Below, piece by piece: positions 1 to 8,424 of a stretch of DNA of 64,000 nt. The position numbers were made by a program, and so were the translations under genes. Position 1 is the stretch's first letter, and each line of letters starts with the position of its first letter. Origin of the DNA: Streptomyces nigrescens (GTDB lineage Bacteria; Actinomycetota; Actinomycetes; Streptomycetales; Streptomycetaceae); the NCBI GenBank assembly GCA_024349765.1, contig AP026073.1:2480001-2544000 (forward strand), given 5' to 3'. Below the pieces are notes generated by a model. The model ran no database searches, was not told the DNA's origin, and saw nothing but the letters and a program-made list of their open reading frames with translations.

Positions 1-1
1 T

Positions 2-1174
2 CTGACGGACGGCCTGACCGTGACCCTCGGCGCCGTGGAGCCGGCCGTCGACAGGGTGGTGCTGGCCGCCTCCGCCGACGGCGGCACCTTCGGGAACGTC
101 CCCGGATTGCACATCCGCGTACGGGACGCGGCCGACGGCACCGAGCTCGCGCGGTTCGACAGCCAGGACGCCACCACGGAGACCGCCTTCGTGCTCGGGG
201 AGCTCTACCGGCGCCAAGGGGCGTGGAAGTTCCGCGCGGTCGGGCAGGGTTACGACAGCGGACTCGCCGGTCTGGCCACCGACTTCGGCATCAGCGTCGA
301 GGAGCCGCCTGGGGCTCCGGCCGCTGCCCCGGCCGCCCCCGCGGCGCCCGTCCCGCCGCCCGCCGCGCCCCCGGCCGCGGCGCCCGCGCCCCCGGTCGCG
401 CCGCCTCCGGCGGCCTTCGCGCCCCCGTTGCCGGCCGGTCAACCGGCGGTGTCAAGGGCGCACCCGCCGGGGCAGCCCGCGCCGGTCCCCACGCCCCCTG
501 CCGTTCGTCTGACAAAAGTCACCCTCACGAAGGAGGCCCCCGCCGTCTCGTTGACGAAACAGGGCGGCACCTCCGGGGTGATGCGGGTGAACCTCAACTG
601 GAGCGGCGGCAGCGCCGGCAAGCGGCTGACCCAGAAGCTCGGCCGCAAGGCGATGCAGGCCATGGGGGCGCGCGGGGCCCTGCTGCCCCCGTCCGGCGAG
701 CTGGACCTCGACCTGTGCGCGCTGTACGAACTCACCGACGGCGCGGCCGGGGTGATCCACCCGCTGGGCAACAACTTCGGCGCCCTGCACGCCCCGCCGT
801 ACATCCAGCTCGACGGCGACGATCGCACCGGCGCGGTCGCGGCCGGCGAGAACATGACCATCAACCTCGACCACCAGGCGCGCATCAAGCGCATCCTGAT
901 CTTCGTCACCGTCTATGCCGGCGCCCGCACCTTCGAGGGCCTCGACGCGACGGTCACCCTCCAGCCCCAGCACGGCGCCCCCGTCGACTTCACGCTCGAC
1001 GCCTGCACGGTCCCGTCCAACGTCTGCGCACTGGCCCTGATCACCCACACCGGCGGCGAACTCGTCGTCCAGCGCGAGGCCCGCTACCTCGTCCCCCAGC
1101 CCGGCGTCAGCCCGCAGCGCACCGTCGACCACGCCTACGGCTGGGGGCTCAACTGGTCGCCGGCCAGCAAGTGA
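2..1174 (+). CDS. TerD/TerA-like tellurium-resistance family protein (5' end missing)
   Basis: The reading frame is already open at base 2, so the true start lies before the window; a GTG at 20 falls inside the first domain. About 390 residues are visible. Residues 1-105 read as the end of a TerD-type beta-sandwich (LHIRVRDAADGTELARF, then the conserved GWKF/GQGYDSGL-like end). A Pro/Ala-rich linker of about 65 residues follows. A second TerD/TerA-like domain fills the C-terminal half (ELDLDLCALYELTDG, ENMTINLDHQARIKRI). TerD-family proteins are cytoplasmic, often calcium-binding, and are linked to tellurite and other stress responses; the real role here is unknown. The gene is convergent with the glycosyltransferase 21 nt downstream. 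Confidence 0.85.
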   Translation: MTDGLTVTLGAVEPAVDRVVLAASADGGTFGNVPGLHIRVRDAADGTELARFDSQDATTETAFVLGELYRRQGAWKFRAVGQGYDSGLAGLATDFGISVEEPPGAPAAAPAAPAAPVPPPAAPPAAAPAPPVAPPPAAFAPPLPAGQPAVSRAHPPGQPAPVPTPPAVRLTKVTLTKEAPAVSLTKQGGTSGVMRVNLNWSGGSAGKRLTQKLGRKAMQAMGARGALLPPSGELDLDLCALYELTDGAAGVIHPLGNNFGALHAPPYIQLDGDDRTGAVAAGENMTINLDHQARIKRILIFVTVYAGARTFEGLDATVTLQPQHGAPVDFTLDACTVPSNVCALALITHTGGELVVQREARYLVPQPGVSPQRTVDHAYGWGLNWSPASK

Positions 1175-1195
1175 CCGCACACCGGCGGGCGCGGC

Positions 1196-2344
1196 TCACG
1201 GCGCCCCGTACGTCCGGCCCTTCCAGGCCGCTCCGCGCCCCCGGTAGTGCTGTACCGCCGAGTCCACGGTCATCAGGAGGTAGAGCAGCGCGGTGAACGG
1301 CAGCAGGGGCGCGGTCCACGGCGGCTGACCGTAGTAGCGCAGCATCGGCAGGTAGGTCCCGCACATCACCGCCCAGGCCGCCCCGCCCAGTACCGCGAGC
1401 ACCGTCCCACCGCCGGCCAGCCCGGCCACCAGCGCGACCGGCGGCGCGAGATAGACCAGGGCCAGCCCCAGGACCGTGCCGAGCAGCAGCAGCGGCTGGT
1501 GCAGCAGCTGGGCGTACGCGCTGCGCGAGACCATCCGCCACAGCTCGGCCAGCCGCGGATACGGCCGCACGCTGTCCACCCGGTCCGCCAGCCCCAGCCA
1601 GATGGCGCCGCCCGACCGCTGCACCGCCCGCGCCAGCGTCACGTCGTCGATCACCGCGTGCCGGATCGCCTCCGGCACGCCCGCCCGCTCCGCCGCCTCC
1701 CGCCGCAGCAGCACACAGCCGCCGGCCGCCGCCGCGGTCCGCGCCCCCGGCCGGTTGACCCGGCGGAACGGGTACAGCTGCCCGAAGAAGTACACGAACG
1801 CCGGCACGATCAGCCGCTCCCAGCACGTCACCACCCGCAGCCGCGCCATCTGGGACACCAGGTCCAGGTCCGCCGACCGGGCCGCCGCCACCAACTCCCG
1901 CAGGCTGTCCGGGGCGTGGGCGATGTCCGCGTCGGTCAGCAGGAGGTAGTCCGGCCCGATCCGCTCCCGCGCGAGCGCGATCCCGTGCCGCAGGGCCCAC
2001 AGCTTCCCCGTCCACCCCGGCCCGGGCTCCCCGGGCGAGGTGACCGTCAGCGGCAGCCCGCCGCGCGCGGCCGCCAGCTCCCGCGCCAGCGCACCGGTCC
2101 CGTCGCTGCTGCCGTCGTCGACCAGGAACACCTCCGCCCGGCCCGGGTACTTCTGGCCGAGCAGTGAGGGCAGGCTCTCCGGCAGCACCGCGGCCTCGTC
2201 CCGCGCCGGCACCACCACGGCGACCGACGGCCAGCGGTCCGGGTCCCGGCGCTCCGGCAGCCGGACGTCGGTCCGCCAGAAGAAGCCCTGGCACAGCAGC
2301 AGCCACACCCAGGCCAGCAGCGACCCGGCACCGATCCACTCCAT
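1196..2344 (-). CDS. Hopene-associated family 2 glycosyltransferase (HpnB-like)
   Basis: A 382-aa membrane-anchored GT2 enzyme. One N-terminal membrane segment (about residues 5-22) precedes a GT-A domain with the nucleotide-binding VDDGSSDGT at 75-83 and the acidic DAD metal motif at 138-140. A hydrophobic C-terminal region (about 285-370) holds several membrane helices. The GWTGKLWAL stretch after the first strand-loop region and the overall layout match the HpnB family, which is genetically linked to hopanoid biosynthesis; no hopanoid genes are visible here. I chose the ATG at 2344 because it starts just before the membrane anchor; an in-frame GTG at 2371 would add nine residues. The sugar donor and acceptor cannot be read from sequence. 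Confidence 0.82.
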   Translation of the reverse strand: MEWIGAGSLLAWVWLLLCQGFFWRTDVRLPERRDPDRWPSVAVVVPARDEAAVLPESLPSLLGQKYPGRAEVFLVDDGSSDGTGALARELAAARGGLPLTVTSPGEPGPGWTGKLWALRHGIALARERIGPDYLLLTDADIAHAPDSLRELVAAARSADLDLVSQMARLRVVTCWERLIVPAFVYFFGQLYPFRRVNRPGARTAAAAGGCVLLRREAAERAGVPEAIRHAVIDDVTLARAVQRSGGAIWLGLADRVDSVRPYPRLAELWRMVSRSAYAQLLHQPLLLLGTVLGLALVYLAPPVALVAGLAGGGTVLAVLGGAAWAVMCGTYLPMLRYYGQPPWTAPLLPFTALLYLLMTVDSAVQHYRGRGAAWKGRTYGAP

Positions 2345-2467
2345 CGCTCCCACGGCCGCAGTCTGCCCCACCGGCCCCCGCGCCGGACGTCCCCGGCGCC
2401 GCCCCGCCCGGACGTGTCCCGCCCCGGACGGGCCCGCCCCGGCGGGCCACCCGCTCGCCGGGCCGGT

Positions 2468-2498
2468 ATGACAAGTCGGACCCGCCGCCCGCTAAAGT
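2468..2498 (+). promoter_or_regulatory. Candidate promoter of the racemase gene (leaderless)
   Basis: TAAAGT at 2493-2498 is a TANNNT -10 hexamer exactly 6 nt before the GTG at 2505, so transcription could begin at the start codon. ATGACA at 2468-2473 resembles a -35 but has a long 19-nt spacer. No Shine-Dalgarno sequence is present. Confidence 0.45.
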
Positions 2499-2504
2499 GT
2501 CCGG

Positions 2505-3308
2505 GTGAAGATCGCGCTGATGGACTCCGGAACCGGCCTGCTCGCGGCGGCCGCGGCCGTACGGCGACTGCGGCCGGACGCCGATCTGGTCCTCTCCTCC
2601 GATCCCGACGGCATGCCCTGGGGCCCGCGCACGCCCGAGGACGTCACGGCACACGCCCTCGCGGTGGCCCGGGCGGCCGCCGCGCACCGCCCCGACGCGC
2701 TGATCGTCGCCTGCAACACCGCGTCCGTCCACGCCCTGCCCGCGCTGCGCGCCGAACTGGAACCGGCCGTCCCGGTCATCGGCACGGTCCCGGCCATCAA
2801 GCCCGCCGCGACCGGCGGCGGCCCGGTCGCCATCTGGGCGACCCCCGCCACCACGGGCAGCCCCTACCAGCGGGACCTGATCGAACGCTTCGCGCGCGGC
2901 GTGGACGTCACCGGCGTCGCCTGCCCGGGGCTCGCCGACGCGGTCGAGCAGGCCGACGAGGCCGCCATCGACGCGGCCATCGCCGTCGCCGCCGGCCGCA
3001 CCCCGCGCGACGTACGGGCCGTCGTCCTGGGCTGCACCCACTACGAGCTGGTCGCCGAACGCATCCGCGCCGCCCTCCAGCAGCCCGGCGCCCCGGCCCT
3101 CGTCCTGCACGGCTCGGCCGAGGCGGTCGCCGCCCAGGCGCTGCGCCGTATCGGTGCCGAGCCGGCGCCCGCGGCCACCCCGGTCGGCGGACTCACCGTG
3201 CTCCTCAGCGGCCGTACGGAGGACCTCCCCGCCGCCACGCTCGCCTACGCCGAGGGCCGGCTGCTGGCGCGGTCCCGTACGGACACCGCCGGGGCGCTGA
3301 GCGGCTGA
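2505..3308 (+). CDS. Aspartate/glutamate racemase family protein (MurI-like)
   Basis: A 267-aa cofactor-independent racemase. The N-terminal MDSGTG matches the MurI loop DSGxGG with one Gly lost. Both expected catalytic cysteines are present: C70 in ACNTAS and C177 in GCTHYEL. Glutamate racemases interconvert L- and D-glutamate for peptidoglycan. Streptomycetes usually carry a canonical murI elsewhere, so this may be a paralogue with a different amino-acid or hydantoin-type substrate. The GTG start is 6 nt after a TAAAGT -10 hexamer, so the message is probably leaderless. The next gene follows after 53 nt on the same strand. Confidence 0.85.
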   Translation: MKIALMDSGTGLLAAAAAVRRLRPDADLVLSSDPDGMPWGPRTPEDVTAHALAVARAAAAHRPDALIVACNTASVHALPALRAELEPAVPVIGTVPAIKPAATGGGPVAIWATPATTGSPYQRDLIERFARGVDVTGVACPGLADAVEQADEAAIDAAIAVAAGRTPRDVRAVVLGCTHYELVAERIRAALQQPGAPALVLHGSAEAVAAQALRRIGAEPAPAATPVGGLTVLLSGRTEDLPAATLAYAEGRLLARSRTDTAGALSG

Positions 3309-3361
3309 ACGGGGCGTTCGACACCCTGCCGCAGCGTGTGAAGACGCGTACGCTGCGTCTC

Positions 3362-4000
3362 ATGAGGGACCACCCCCACGAGGGGGCAGCAGCCCCCGGC
3401 GCAGACGGCAGCACCGACGGCGGTACCGAGGACACCGGCCGGCCGGCGGGGCCGGGACGCGTGCCCGGTGGCGCGCACGCGGAGATCCCCGAGGTCTGGC
3501 ACGGCAGCGCCAGCAACCGCATCCAGTGGCTGCTGGCCGCGATCGGGGCGGCCTGTCTGGCGCTCGGCATCGAGCTGGCCGTCGAGAGCAGCTGGACCTC
3601 CGGTCTGGCGCCGCTGGTGATGGCGGTGGTCGGCTGTGTCGCGGCCGGCCTCCTGGTGCTGTTCGGCACGCTCGCCTTCGTCCACGTCGGGGTGCGGGTC
3701 GACAAGGAATGCCTGGAAGTGCGCTGCGGCTACATCGGTGTGCCGCGCCGCCGGATCCCCCTCGACACCGTCGTGGGGGCCGAGTTCGCGCCCCAGGTCA
3801 CGCCTCGCCACTGGGGCGGCTGGGGCTATCGCTGGCGCCCGGAGCAGGGCACGGCGGTGGTCGTCCGCCGCGGGGAGGCCGTGGTCCTCCGGCTCGGCGA
3901 CGGGTGCACCTTCACCATCACCGTCGACGACGCCGAGGGCGCGGTCCGGGCCGTCCGCGGCCGGCTGCGGCCGCGGAAGGGGAGCCCGGCGGGCGCCTGA
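3362..4000 (+). CDS. Membrane protein with PH-like C-terminal domain, unknown function
   Basis: A 212-aa protein with a Gly/Pro-rich N-terminus (1-50), two membrane segments (about 60-78 and 85-112) and a C-terminal cytoplasmic beta-rich part with RVDKECLEVRCG and RRRIPLDTVVGAEF. Such a layout resembles the bacterial PH-like domain behind a membrane hairpin, seen in many small actinobacterial membrane proteins. I do not recognise a specific family. The frame stays open far upstream but shifts to non-coding-like composition, so I chose the ATG at 3362. A TACGCT hexamer at 3349-3354 lies 7 nt before it, consistent with leaderless transcription. Confidence 0.8.
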   Translation: MRDHPHEGAAAPGADGSTDGGTEDTGRPAGPGRVPGGAHAEIPEVWHGSASNRIQWLLAAIGAACLALGIELAVESSWTSGLAPLVMAVVGCVAAGLLVLFGTLAFVHVGVRVDKECLEVRCGYIGVPRRRIPLDTVVGAEFAPQVTPRHWGGWGYRWRPEQGTAVVVRRGEAVVLRLGDGCTFTITVDDAEGAVRAVRGRLRPRKGSPAGA

Positions 4001-4064
4001 GCGCGCGGTGGGGCGTGCGGAGCGGACCGTGCCGCGGGACCGGGGAGCTCTCCGGGACGTCCCG

Positions 4065-4070
4065 TAGGGT
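4065..4070 (+). promoter_or_regulatory. -10 hexamer of the NUDIX gene
   Basis: TAGGGT lies exactly 6 nt before the ATG at 4077, which would give a leaderless or near-leaderless transcript. A GGAG also sits in the 6-nt gap, so the assignment is uncertain. Confidence 0.35.
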
Positions 4071-4076
4071 CGGAGC

Positions 4077-4559
4077 ATGGCAACCCCCGAATTCATCCGT
4101 GACCTCCGGAACTCCATCGGCCGGCAGCTGCTGTGGCTGCCCGGGGTGACCGCGGTCGTCTTCGACGACGAGGGACGGGTCCTGCTGGGCAAGCGGGCCG
4201 ACACCGGTGGCTGGTCGGTGATCGGAGGCATCCCCGAGCCCGGTGAGCAGCCCGCCGAGACCGCGGTGCGCGAGGTCTACGAGGAGACCGCGGTACGGGT
4301 CGTCCCCGAGGGGGTGGTGCTCGTCGAGGCCATGCCGCCCACGCGGTACCCCAACGGCGACATCTGCCAGTTCATGGACGTGACGCTGCGCTGCCGCGCG
4401 ATCGGCGGCCGGGCCCGGGTCAACGACGACGAGTCGCTGGAGGTCGGCTGGTTCGCCATGGACGCCCTGCCGGAGCTGGACACGTACGCGCTGACCCGCA
4501 TCCGCCGGGCCGTCGCGGCCGGCCCGACGTGGTTCCACGGCATGGAAGACGAGGACTAG
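4077..4559 (+). CDS. NUDIX hydrolase
   Basis: A 160-aa protein with a clear NUDIX box: GIPEPGE followed seven residues later by REVYEET, in the order G-x5-E-x7-R-E-x2-E-E. The last consensus Gly is Ala. NUDIX enzymes cleave nucleoside diphosphate derivatives using Mg2+ held by the REVYEE glutamates; the substrate cannot be told. The N-terminal FIRDLRNSIGRQLLWLPG is common in actinobacterial NUDIX proteins. The start is supported by GGAG just upstream and a TAGGGT hexamer 6 nt before the ATG. The gene is convergent with the lipoprotein gene 37 nt downstream. Confidence 0.9.
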   Translation: MATPEFIRDLRNSIGRQLLWLPGVTAVVFDDEGRVLLGKRADTGGWSVIGGIPEPGEQPAETAVREVYEETAVRVVPEGVVLVEAMPPTRYPNGDICQFMDVTLRCRAIGGRARVNDDESLEVGWFAMDALPELDTYALTRIRRAVAAGPTWFHGMEDED

Positions 4560-4596
4560 CAGAGGACTGGAAGGGCCCGCCCGGGAGACCGGCCCC

Positions 4597-5142
4597 CTAC
4601 AGCTCCTCCGTCGAGGGGTCGTCCATCGGGGCGGAGGGATCACCGGGCAGCGGGGGCAGCTGCGAGCCGTCCGGGGCGTCGGGCTCGTCCGGCCCGCCGG
4701 GGGCGTCCGGTCCGGTGCCCTGGTCGTCCGCCTCCTCCGTGTGCATCTCCCGTTTGTTCTTGCTGCAGGCCGAGATCCAGGTGCCGGTCGGCCCGCTCTC
4801 GTAGTGGCAGAACCAGCCCCGTACGGACAGCGTGCCGCGGTCGTCGCCGGCCTCCCGCGGCGCCCGCAGGAAGAACTCGGTCATCACGTCCCGGGCCTCC
4901 GTGCAGGGCACCGTGCCCGCGGCCGTCGGATCCGCGTACAGCGCCACGTCCCCCTCCTGGCCCAGCGCGTCCTGGAGCCGCCCGCAGCTCACCGGCTGAC
5001 CGGGCACGGCCGGGGAGCCCTCCCCGGTGCGCCGCGGCCCGGGCCCGGTGGACGACGAGCGGGTCCCGCCGTCGTCCCCGTCCGCGCAGCCCGCCGCGGT
5101 CAGCGCGAGCAGCACGGTCGGCACGGCGATCAGCCTCCGCAT
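4597..5142 (-). CDS. Putative secreted lipoprotein, unknown function
   Basis: A 181-aa protein. The N-terminus MRRLIAVPTVLLALTAAGC is a lipoprotein signal with the lipobox ending at Cys19, so it is probably anchored outside the membrane. A low-complexity Gly/Ser/Pro linker follows. A compact middle part (about 50-135) has cysteines near VSCGRL, VPCTEA, WFCHYE and ISACSK that could form two disulphides outside the cell. The C-terminus is Pro/Asp-rich and disordered. I recognise no domain. It is transcribed away from the 3-hydroxybutyrate dehydrogenase gene across a 239-nt gap. Confidence 0.75.
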   Translation of the reverse strand: MRRLIAVPTVLLALTAAGCADGDDGGTRSSSTGPGPRRTGEGSPAVPGQPVSCGRLQDALGQEGDVALYADPTAAGTVPCTEARDVMTEFFLRAPREAGDDRGTLSVRGWFCHYESGPTGTWISACSKNKREMHTEEADDQGTGPDAPGGPDEPDAPDGSQLPPLPGDPSAPMDDPSTEEL

Positions 5143-5292
5143 GTGGGACTCCCTCGTGGCGGCGGTGCAGGCGGCGCGCTGCGTCGTACGACGCTAGGAG
5201 CCCGGCGGGGGCGCGGCGAACCGGGGCGGCCGATCAGGTGACCCGGCGCGTCGCGCCCATCGCCCGCTTCCCGGCTCGCCGTCCCGCGCCGC

Positions 5293-5345
5293 GCCACCCG
5301 GGTGGCCGGCCCATATCCCGCCCGCGAACTGTGGTGCCGCGGCAC
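5293..5345. promoter_or_regulatory. Two perfect palindromes in the divergent promoter region
   Basis: A 14-bp palindrome centred on CACCCGGGTG lies at 5293-5306, and GTGCCGCGGCAC, a 12-bp palindrome, at 5334-5345. The second is just upstream of the likely -35 region of the 3-hydroxybutyrate dehydrogenase gene. Both are candidate operators. Chance palindromes are common in GC-rich DNA, so this is tentative. Confidence 0.35.
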
Positions 5346-5369
5346 ATCGGTGCCCCGCCGGCCCGTGCC

Positions 5370-5375
5370 TAAGGT
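5370..5375 (+). promoter_or_regulatory. -10 hexamer of the 3-hydroxybutyrate dehydrogenase gene
   Basis: TAAGGT sits exactly 6 nt before the ATG at 5382, and no Shine-Dalgarno sequence is visible, so the message is probably leaderless. Confidence 0.45.
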
Positions 5376-5381
5376 GCGGGC

Positions 5382-6176
5382 ATGACCACGATCGGCACCC
5401 CGGGCCCGGTATCCCTCGACCTCGCCGGCCGCACCGCCCTCGTCACCGGCGCGGCCGGCGGCATCGGACGCGCCTGCGCCCTACGGCTGGCGGCGGCCGG
5501 CGCCACGGTGCGGGCGGTCGACCGGGACGCCGCCGGCCTGGCCGCGCTGGCCGCGGACCTCCCGGACGGCACCGGCGGCACCATCGAGCCGCGGGTCCTC
5601 GACCTGACCGACCTCGACGCCGCCGAGCGGGCCGCGGCCGGCACCGACCTGCTGGTCAACAACGCCGGCCTGCAACTCGTCCGCCCCATCGAGGAGTTCC
5701 CGCCCGAGGTCTTCCACCAGGTGCTGACCGTGATGCTGGAGGCACCCTTCCGGCTGCTGCGCGGCGCCCTGCCGCACATGTACGAGCGGGGGTGGGGCCG
5801 GATCGTCAACATCTCGTCCGTGCACGGGCTGCGGGCCTCACCGTTCAAGTCCGCCTATGTGGCGGCCAAACACGGTCTGGAGGGCCTGTCGAAGACCGCC
5901 GCCCTGGAGGGCGCCCCGCACGGTGTCACCAGCAACTGCGTCAACCCCGGCTACGTCCGCACCCCGCTCGTCGAACGGCAGATCGCCGACCAGGCCGCCG
6001 CGCACGGCATCCCCGAGGAGCGGGTGCTGGCCGACGTCCTGCTCGCCGACGCGGCCGTCAAGCGGCTGCTCGAACCGGAGGAGGTCGCCGAGGCCGTCGC
6101 CTACCTCTGTACCCCGCAGGCGTCCTTCGTGACGGGGGCCTCGCTCACCCTGGACGGCGGCTGGACCGCGCACTGA
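5382..6176 (+). CDS. 3-hydroxybutyrate dehydrogenase (SDR family)
   Basis: A 264-aa classical short-chain dehydrogenase. Rossmann motif TGAAGGIG at 22-29, NNAG at 93-96, catalytic serine at 145/146 in NISS, and Y159/K163 in YVAAK. The C-terminal stretch with NPGYVRTPLVERQI and HGIPEERVL is characteristic of bacterial D-3-hydroxybutyrate dehydrogenases, which oxidise 3-hydroxybutyrate to acetoacetate with NAD+. The likely role is use of 3-hydroxybutyrate or polyhydroxybutyrate breakdown products. The PucR-type regulator follows after 77 nt on the same strand and may control it. Confidence 0.88.
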   Translation: MTTIGTPGPVSLDLAGRTALVTGAAGGIGRACALRLAAAGATVRAVDRDAAGLAALAADLPDGTGGTIEPRVLDLTDLDAAERAAAGTDLLVNNAGLQLVRPIEEFPPEVFHQVLTVMLEAPFRLLRGALPHMYERGWGRIVNISSVHGLRASPFKSAYVAAKHGLEGLSKTAALEGAPHGVTSNCVNPGYVRTPLVERQIADQAAAHGIPEERVLADVLLADAAVKRLLEPEEVAEAVAYLCTPQASFVTGASLTLDGGWTAH

Positions 6177-6253
6177 CGATCCAGGGGCGCCGAGCGGCAC
6201 CAGGGGAGACACTCCGCGCCCCTGGCGCACGGCGACGACCCGAAGGTATCCCT

Positions 6254-8215
6254 GTGACCATGCCCACCGATCCGTCCCCGTCCGCGCCCGCCACCGATCC
6301 GTCCCCCTCCGTGCCCGCCACCGAACCGGCCGAGGCCCCCTTCCTCGCCCTGCTCGCCGCCGACGCCCCCGCCGAGGACTACGAGCGGCCGGTGCTGCGC
6401 GCCCGTGCCGAGGGTGCCGCGCCCGGCCGGCTCGCCGCCCTGGAGCGGGCCAAGCGCCAGGCGCTGCGGATACGCACCGAACTGGAGGGCCGCCGGCGGC
6501 GCGAGGCCGAACTGTCCGCGCTCTACGCCACCGCGCACGACCTGGCCGGGCTGCGCGACCTGGACGCCGTCCTGCGGGCCATCGTGCGCCGGGCCCGCTC
6601 CCTGCTGGGCACCGAGGTCGCCTACCTCACCCTCAACGACCCGGCCGCCGGCGACACCTACATGCGGGTCACCGACGGTTCGGTCTCCGCGCGGTTCCAG
6701 CAACTGCGGCTCGGCATGGGCGAGGGACTGGGCGGCCTGGTCGCGCAGACCGCCCGCCCGTACGTGACCGACAGCTACTTCCACGACGAGCGGTTCCGGC
6801 ACACCGGCACCATCGACGCCGGCGTCCGCGACGAGGGCCTGGTGGCGATCCTGGGCGTACCGCTGATGCTGGGCAGCGGGGTCATCGGGGTGCTCTTCGC
6901 CGCCGACCGCCGCGAGCGGGTCTTCGAACCCGGTCAGATCGCCCTGCTCGCCGCCCACGCGGCGCACGCCGCGGTCGCCCTGGACACCGCCCGCCTGCTC
7001 GCCGAGACCCGTAAGGCGCTCACCGAACTGGAGGCGGCCAACGAGATCATCCGCGACCGCAGCGCGGTCATCGAGCGCGCCTCGGACATCCACGACCGGC
7101 TGACGGAACTGGTGCTGCGCGGCGGCGGGGTGCAGGACGTCGCGGCCGCGGTGGCCGAAGTGCTGCACGGCGAGGTGGAGTTCACCGAACCCGCCGACAC
7201 CCCGGCCGCCGCCCTGGACCGCTCCCGCGCCGACGGGCACGCCGTACGGGACGGTGCCGACTGGGTCGCGGCCGTAGCGGCGGGCGGGGAGGTCCTCGGC
7301 GCGCTGGTGCTGCGCGGCCACCCGGCCCTGGACCCGGTCGACCAGCGGACCCTGGAGCGGGCCGCCGTGGTCACCTCGCTGCTGCTGCTCGCCCGCCGGA
7401 CCGCGGGCGAGGCCGAACAGCGGGTCCGCGGCGAGCTGTTGGACGACCTCCTGGACGCCTCCGGGCGCGACCCCCGGCTGCTGCGGGAACGCGCCGCCCG
7501 GGTCGGCGCCGACCTCGACGCACCGCAGGTCGTCCTGGCCGCCCGGGTCGACGCGCCCGCCGCCCAGGACGCCGCCGGCGACCGGCGGCGCCTGTGGTCG
7601 GCGGCCTCCCACCTCGCCGCCACCCGGCACGGCCTGGCCGCGGTCCGCGACGGCGGGGCCGTCCTGCTGCTGCCGCTCGGGCCCGACGGCGATCCGGCGC
7701 GGCAGGCCCGGGAGATCGCCGCCCGGCTGGGCGCCGCGCTCCACGTACCGGTCACGGTCGGCGCCTCGGCCCCGGTCCCGGCTCCCGCCGGACGGCCCGC
7801 GGCGGTCGCCGACGCGTACGCGGAGGCCCGGCGCTGCCGGGAGGCGCTGCGGGTGCTGGGCCGGGCCGGTCAGGGCGCGGCCGCCGCAGACTTCGGTTTC
7901 CTGGGACTGCTGCTCGCCGACACCCGCGACGTCGACGGCTTCGTGCGCCGTACGCTCGGCGTGGTCGCCGACTACGACGCCCGGCGCGGGACGGAGCTGC
8001 TGCGCACCCTCCAGGCGTACTTCGCCTGCGGGATGAGCCCGGGCCGCACCAAGGACGAGCTGCACGTCCACGTGAACACCGTCGCGCAGCGCCTGGAACG
8101 GGTGGGCCGGCTGCTGGGACCCGACTGGCAGAGCCCGGCGCGCGCCCTGGAGCTCCAACTGGCGCTGCGACTGCATCAGCTCTCGTCCGCGGTGGAGCAC
8201 GGCAGCGAGCGGTAG
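6254..8215 (+). CDS. GAF-domain transcriptional regulator, PucR/CdaR type
   Basis: A 653-aa cytoplasmic regulator. After a Pro/Ala-rich start and a short coiled segment with ELEGRRRREAEL, a GAF sensor domain spans about 95-245. A central region (about 290-520) and a C-terminal PucR-type helix-turn-helix follow, the latter containing TKDELHVHVNTVAQRLERVG. Such proteins sense a small molecule through GAF and usually control neighbouring catabolic genes. I prefer the GTG at 6254 because GAAGG lies 7 nt upstream; ATG 6260 is the alternative. Co-transcription with the dehydrogenase is likely. The ligand is unknown, but 3-hydroxybutyrate or acetoacetate would fit the context. Confidence 0.85.
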   Translation: MTMPTDPSPSAPATDPSPSVPATEPAEAPFLALLAADAPAEDYERPVLRARAEGAAPGRLAALERAKRQALRIRTELEGRRRREAELSALYATAHDLAGLRDLDAVLRAIVRRARSLLGTEVAYLTLNDPAAGDTYMRVTDGSVSARFQQLRLGMGEGLGGLVAQTARPYVTDSYFHDERFRHTGTIDAGVRDEGLVAILGVPLMLGSGVIGVLFAADRRERVFEPGQIALLAAHAAHAAVALDTARLLAETRKALTELEAANEIIRDRSAVIERASDIHDRLTELVLRGGGVQDVAAAVAEVLHGEVEFTEPADTPAAALDRSRADGHAVRDGADWVAAVAAGGEVLGALVLRGHPALDPVDQRTLERAAVVTSLLLLARRTAGEAEQRVRGELLDDLLDASGRDPRLLRERAARVGADLDAPQVVLAARVDAPAAQDAAGDRRRLWSAASHLAATRHGLAAVRDGGAVLLLPLGPDGDPARQAREIAARLGAALHVPVTVGASAPVPAPAGRPAAVADAYAEARRCREALRVLGRAGQGAAAADFGFLGLLLADTRDVDGFVRRTLGVVADYDARRGTELLRTLQAYFACGMSPGRTKDELHVHVNTVAQRLERVGRLLGPDWQSPARALELQLALRLHQLSSAVEHGSER

Positions 8216-8363
8216 CGGCCCGGCGAAACGGTGGCGGCACGGCGAACGGGCCGGTGGCGCGGGCGAAACGGAGGAGTAACGGGCCCGTCGCTCCGGGTGC
8301 GCGCCGGTGGGGCGTGCGGCAGCCTGGATGCGGAGCCCTCCATTCCGCGAGTGCTCCGTACGT

Positions 8364-8396
8364 CCCGTGGCTCTCCGCCCCTACGTGGACCACGGG
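8364..8396. repeat. Inverted repeat upstream of csbD
   Basis: CCCGTGG at 8364-8370 pairs with CCACGGG at 8390-8396 across a 19-nt loop, just before the CsbD ribosome binding site. It could end the upstream transcript or act on the CsbD promoter. No T-run follows. Confidence 0.3.
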
Positions 8397-8424
8397 CCAC
8401 AGATCACGCACGAAGGAGTTGGAC

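Noticed and set aside
1149-3110. Minus-strand frame extending over both the glycosyltransferase and racemase genes
   Set aside because: Composition is Gly/Arg/Ala shadow; the real glycosyltransferase is in another frame.
2414-3361. Upstream extension of the membrane-protein gene
   Set aside because: Arg/Gly/Pro-rich residues parallel the racemase gene on the same strand; the real start is the ATG at 3362.
6101-8200. Long minus-strand open frame opposite the GAF/PucR regulator
   Set aside because: Its composition is repetitive Gly/Gln/Arg, and no domain is seen; the plus-strand gene accounts for the region.
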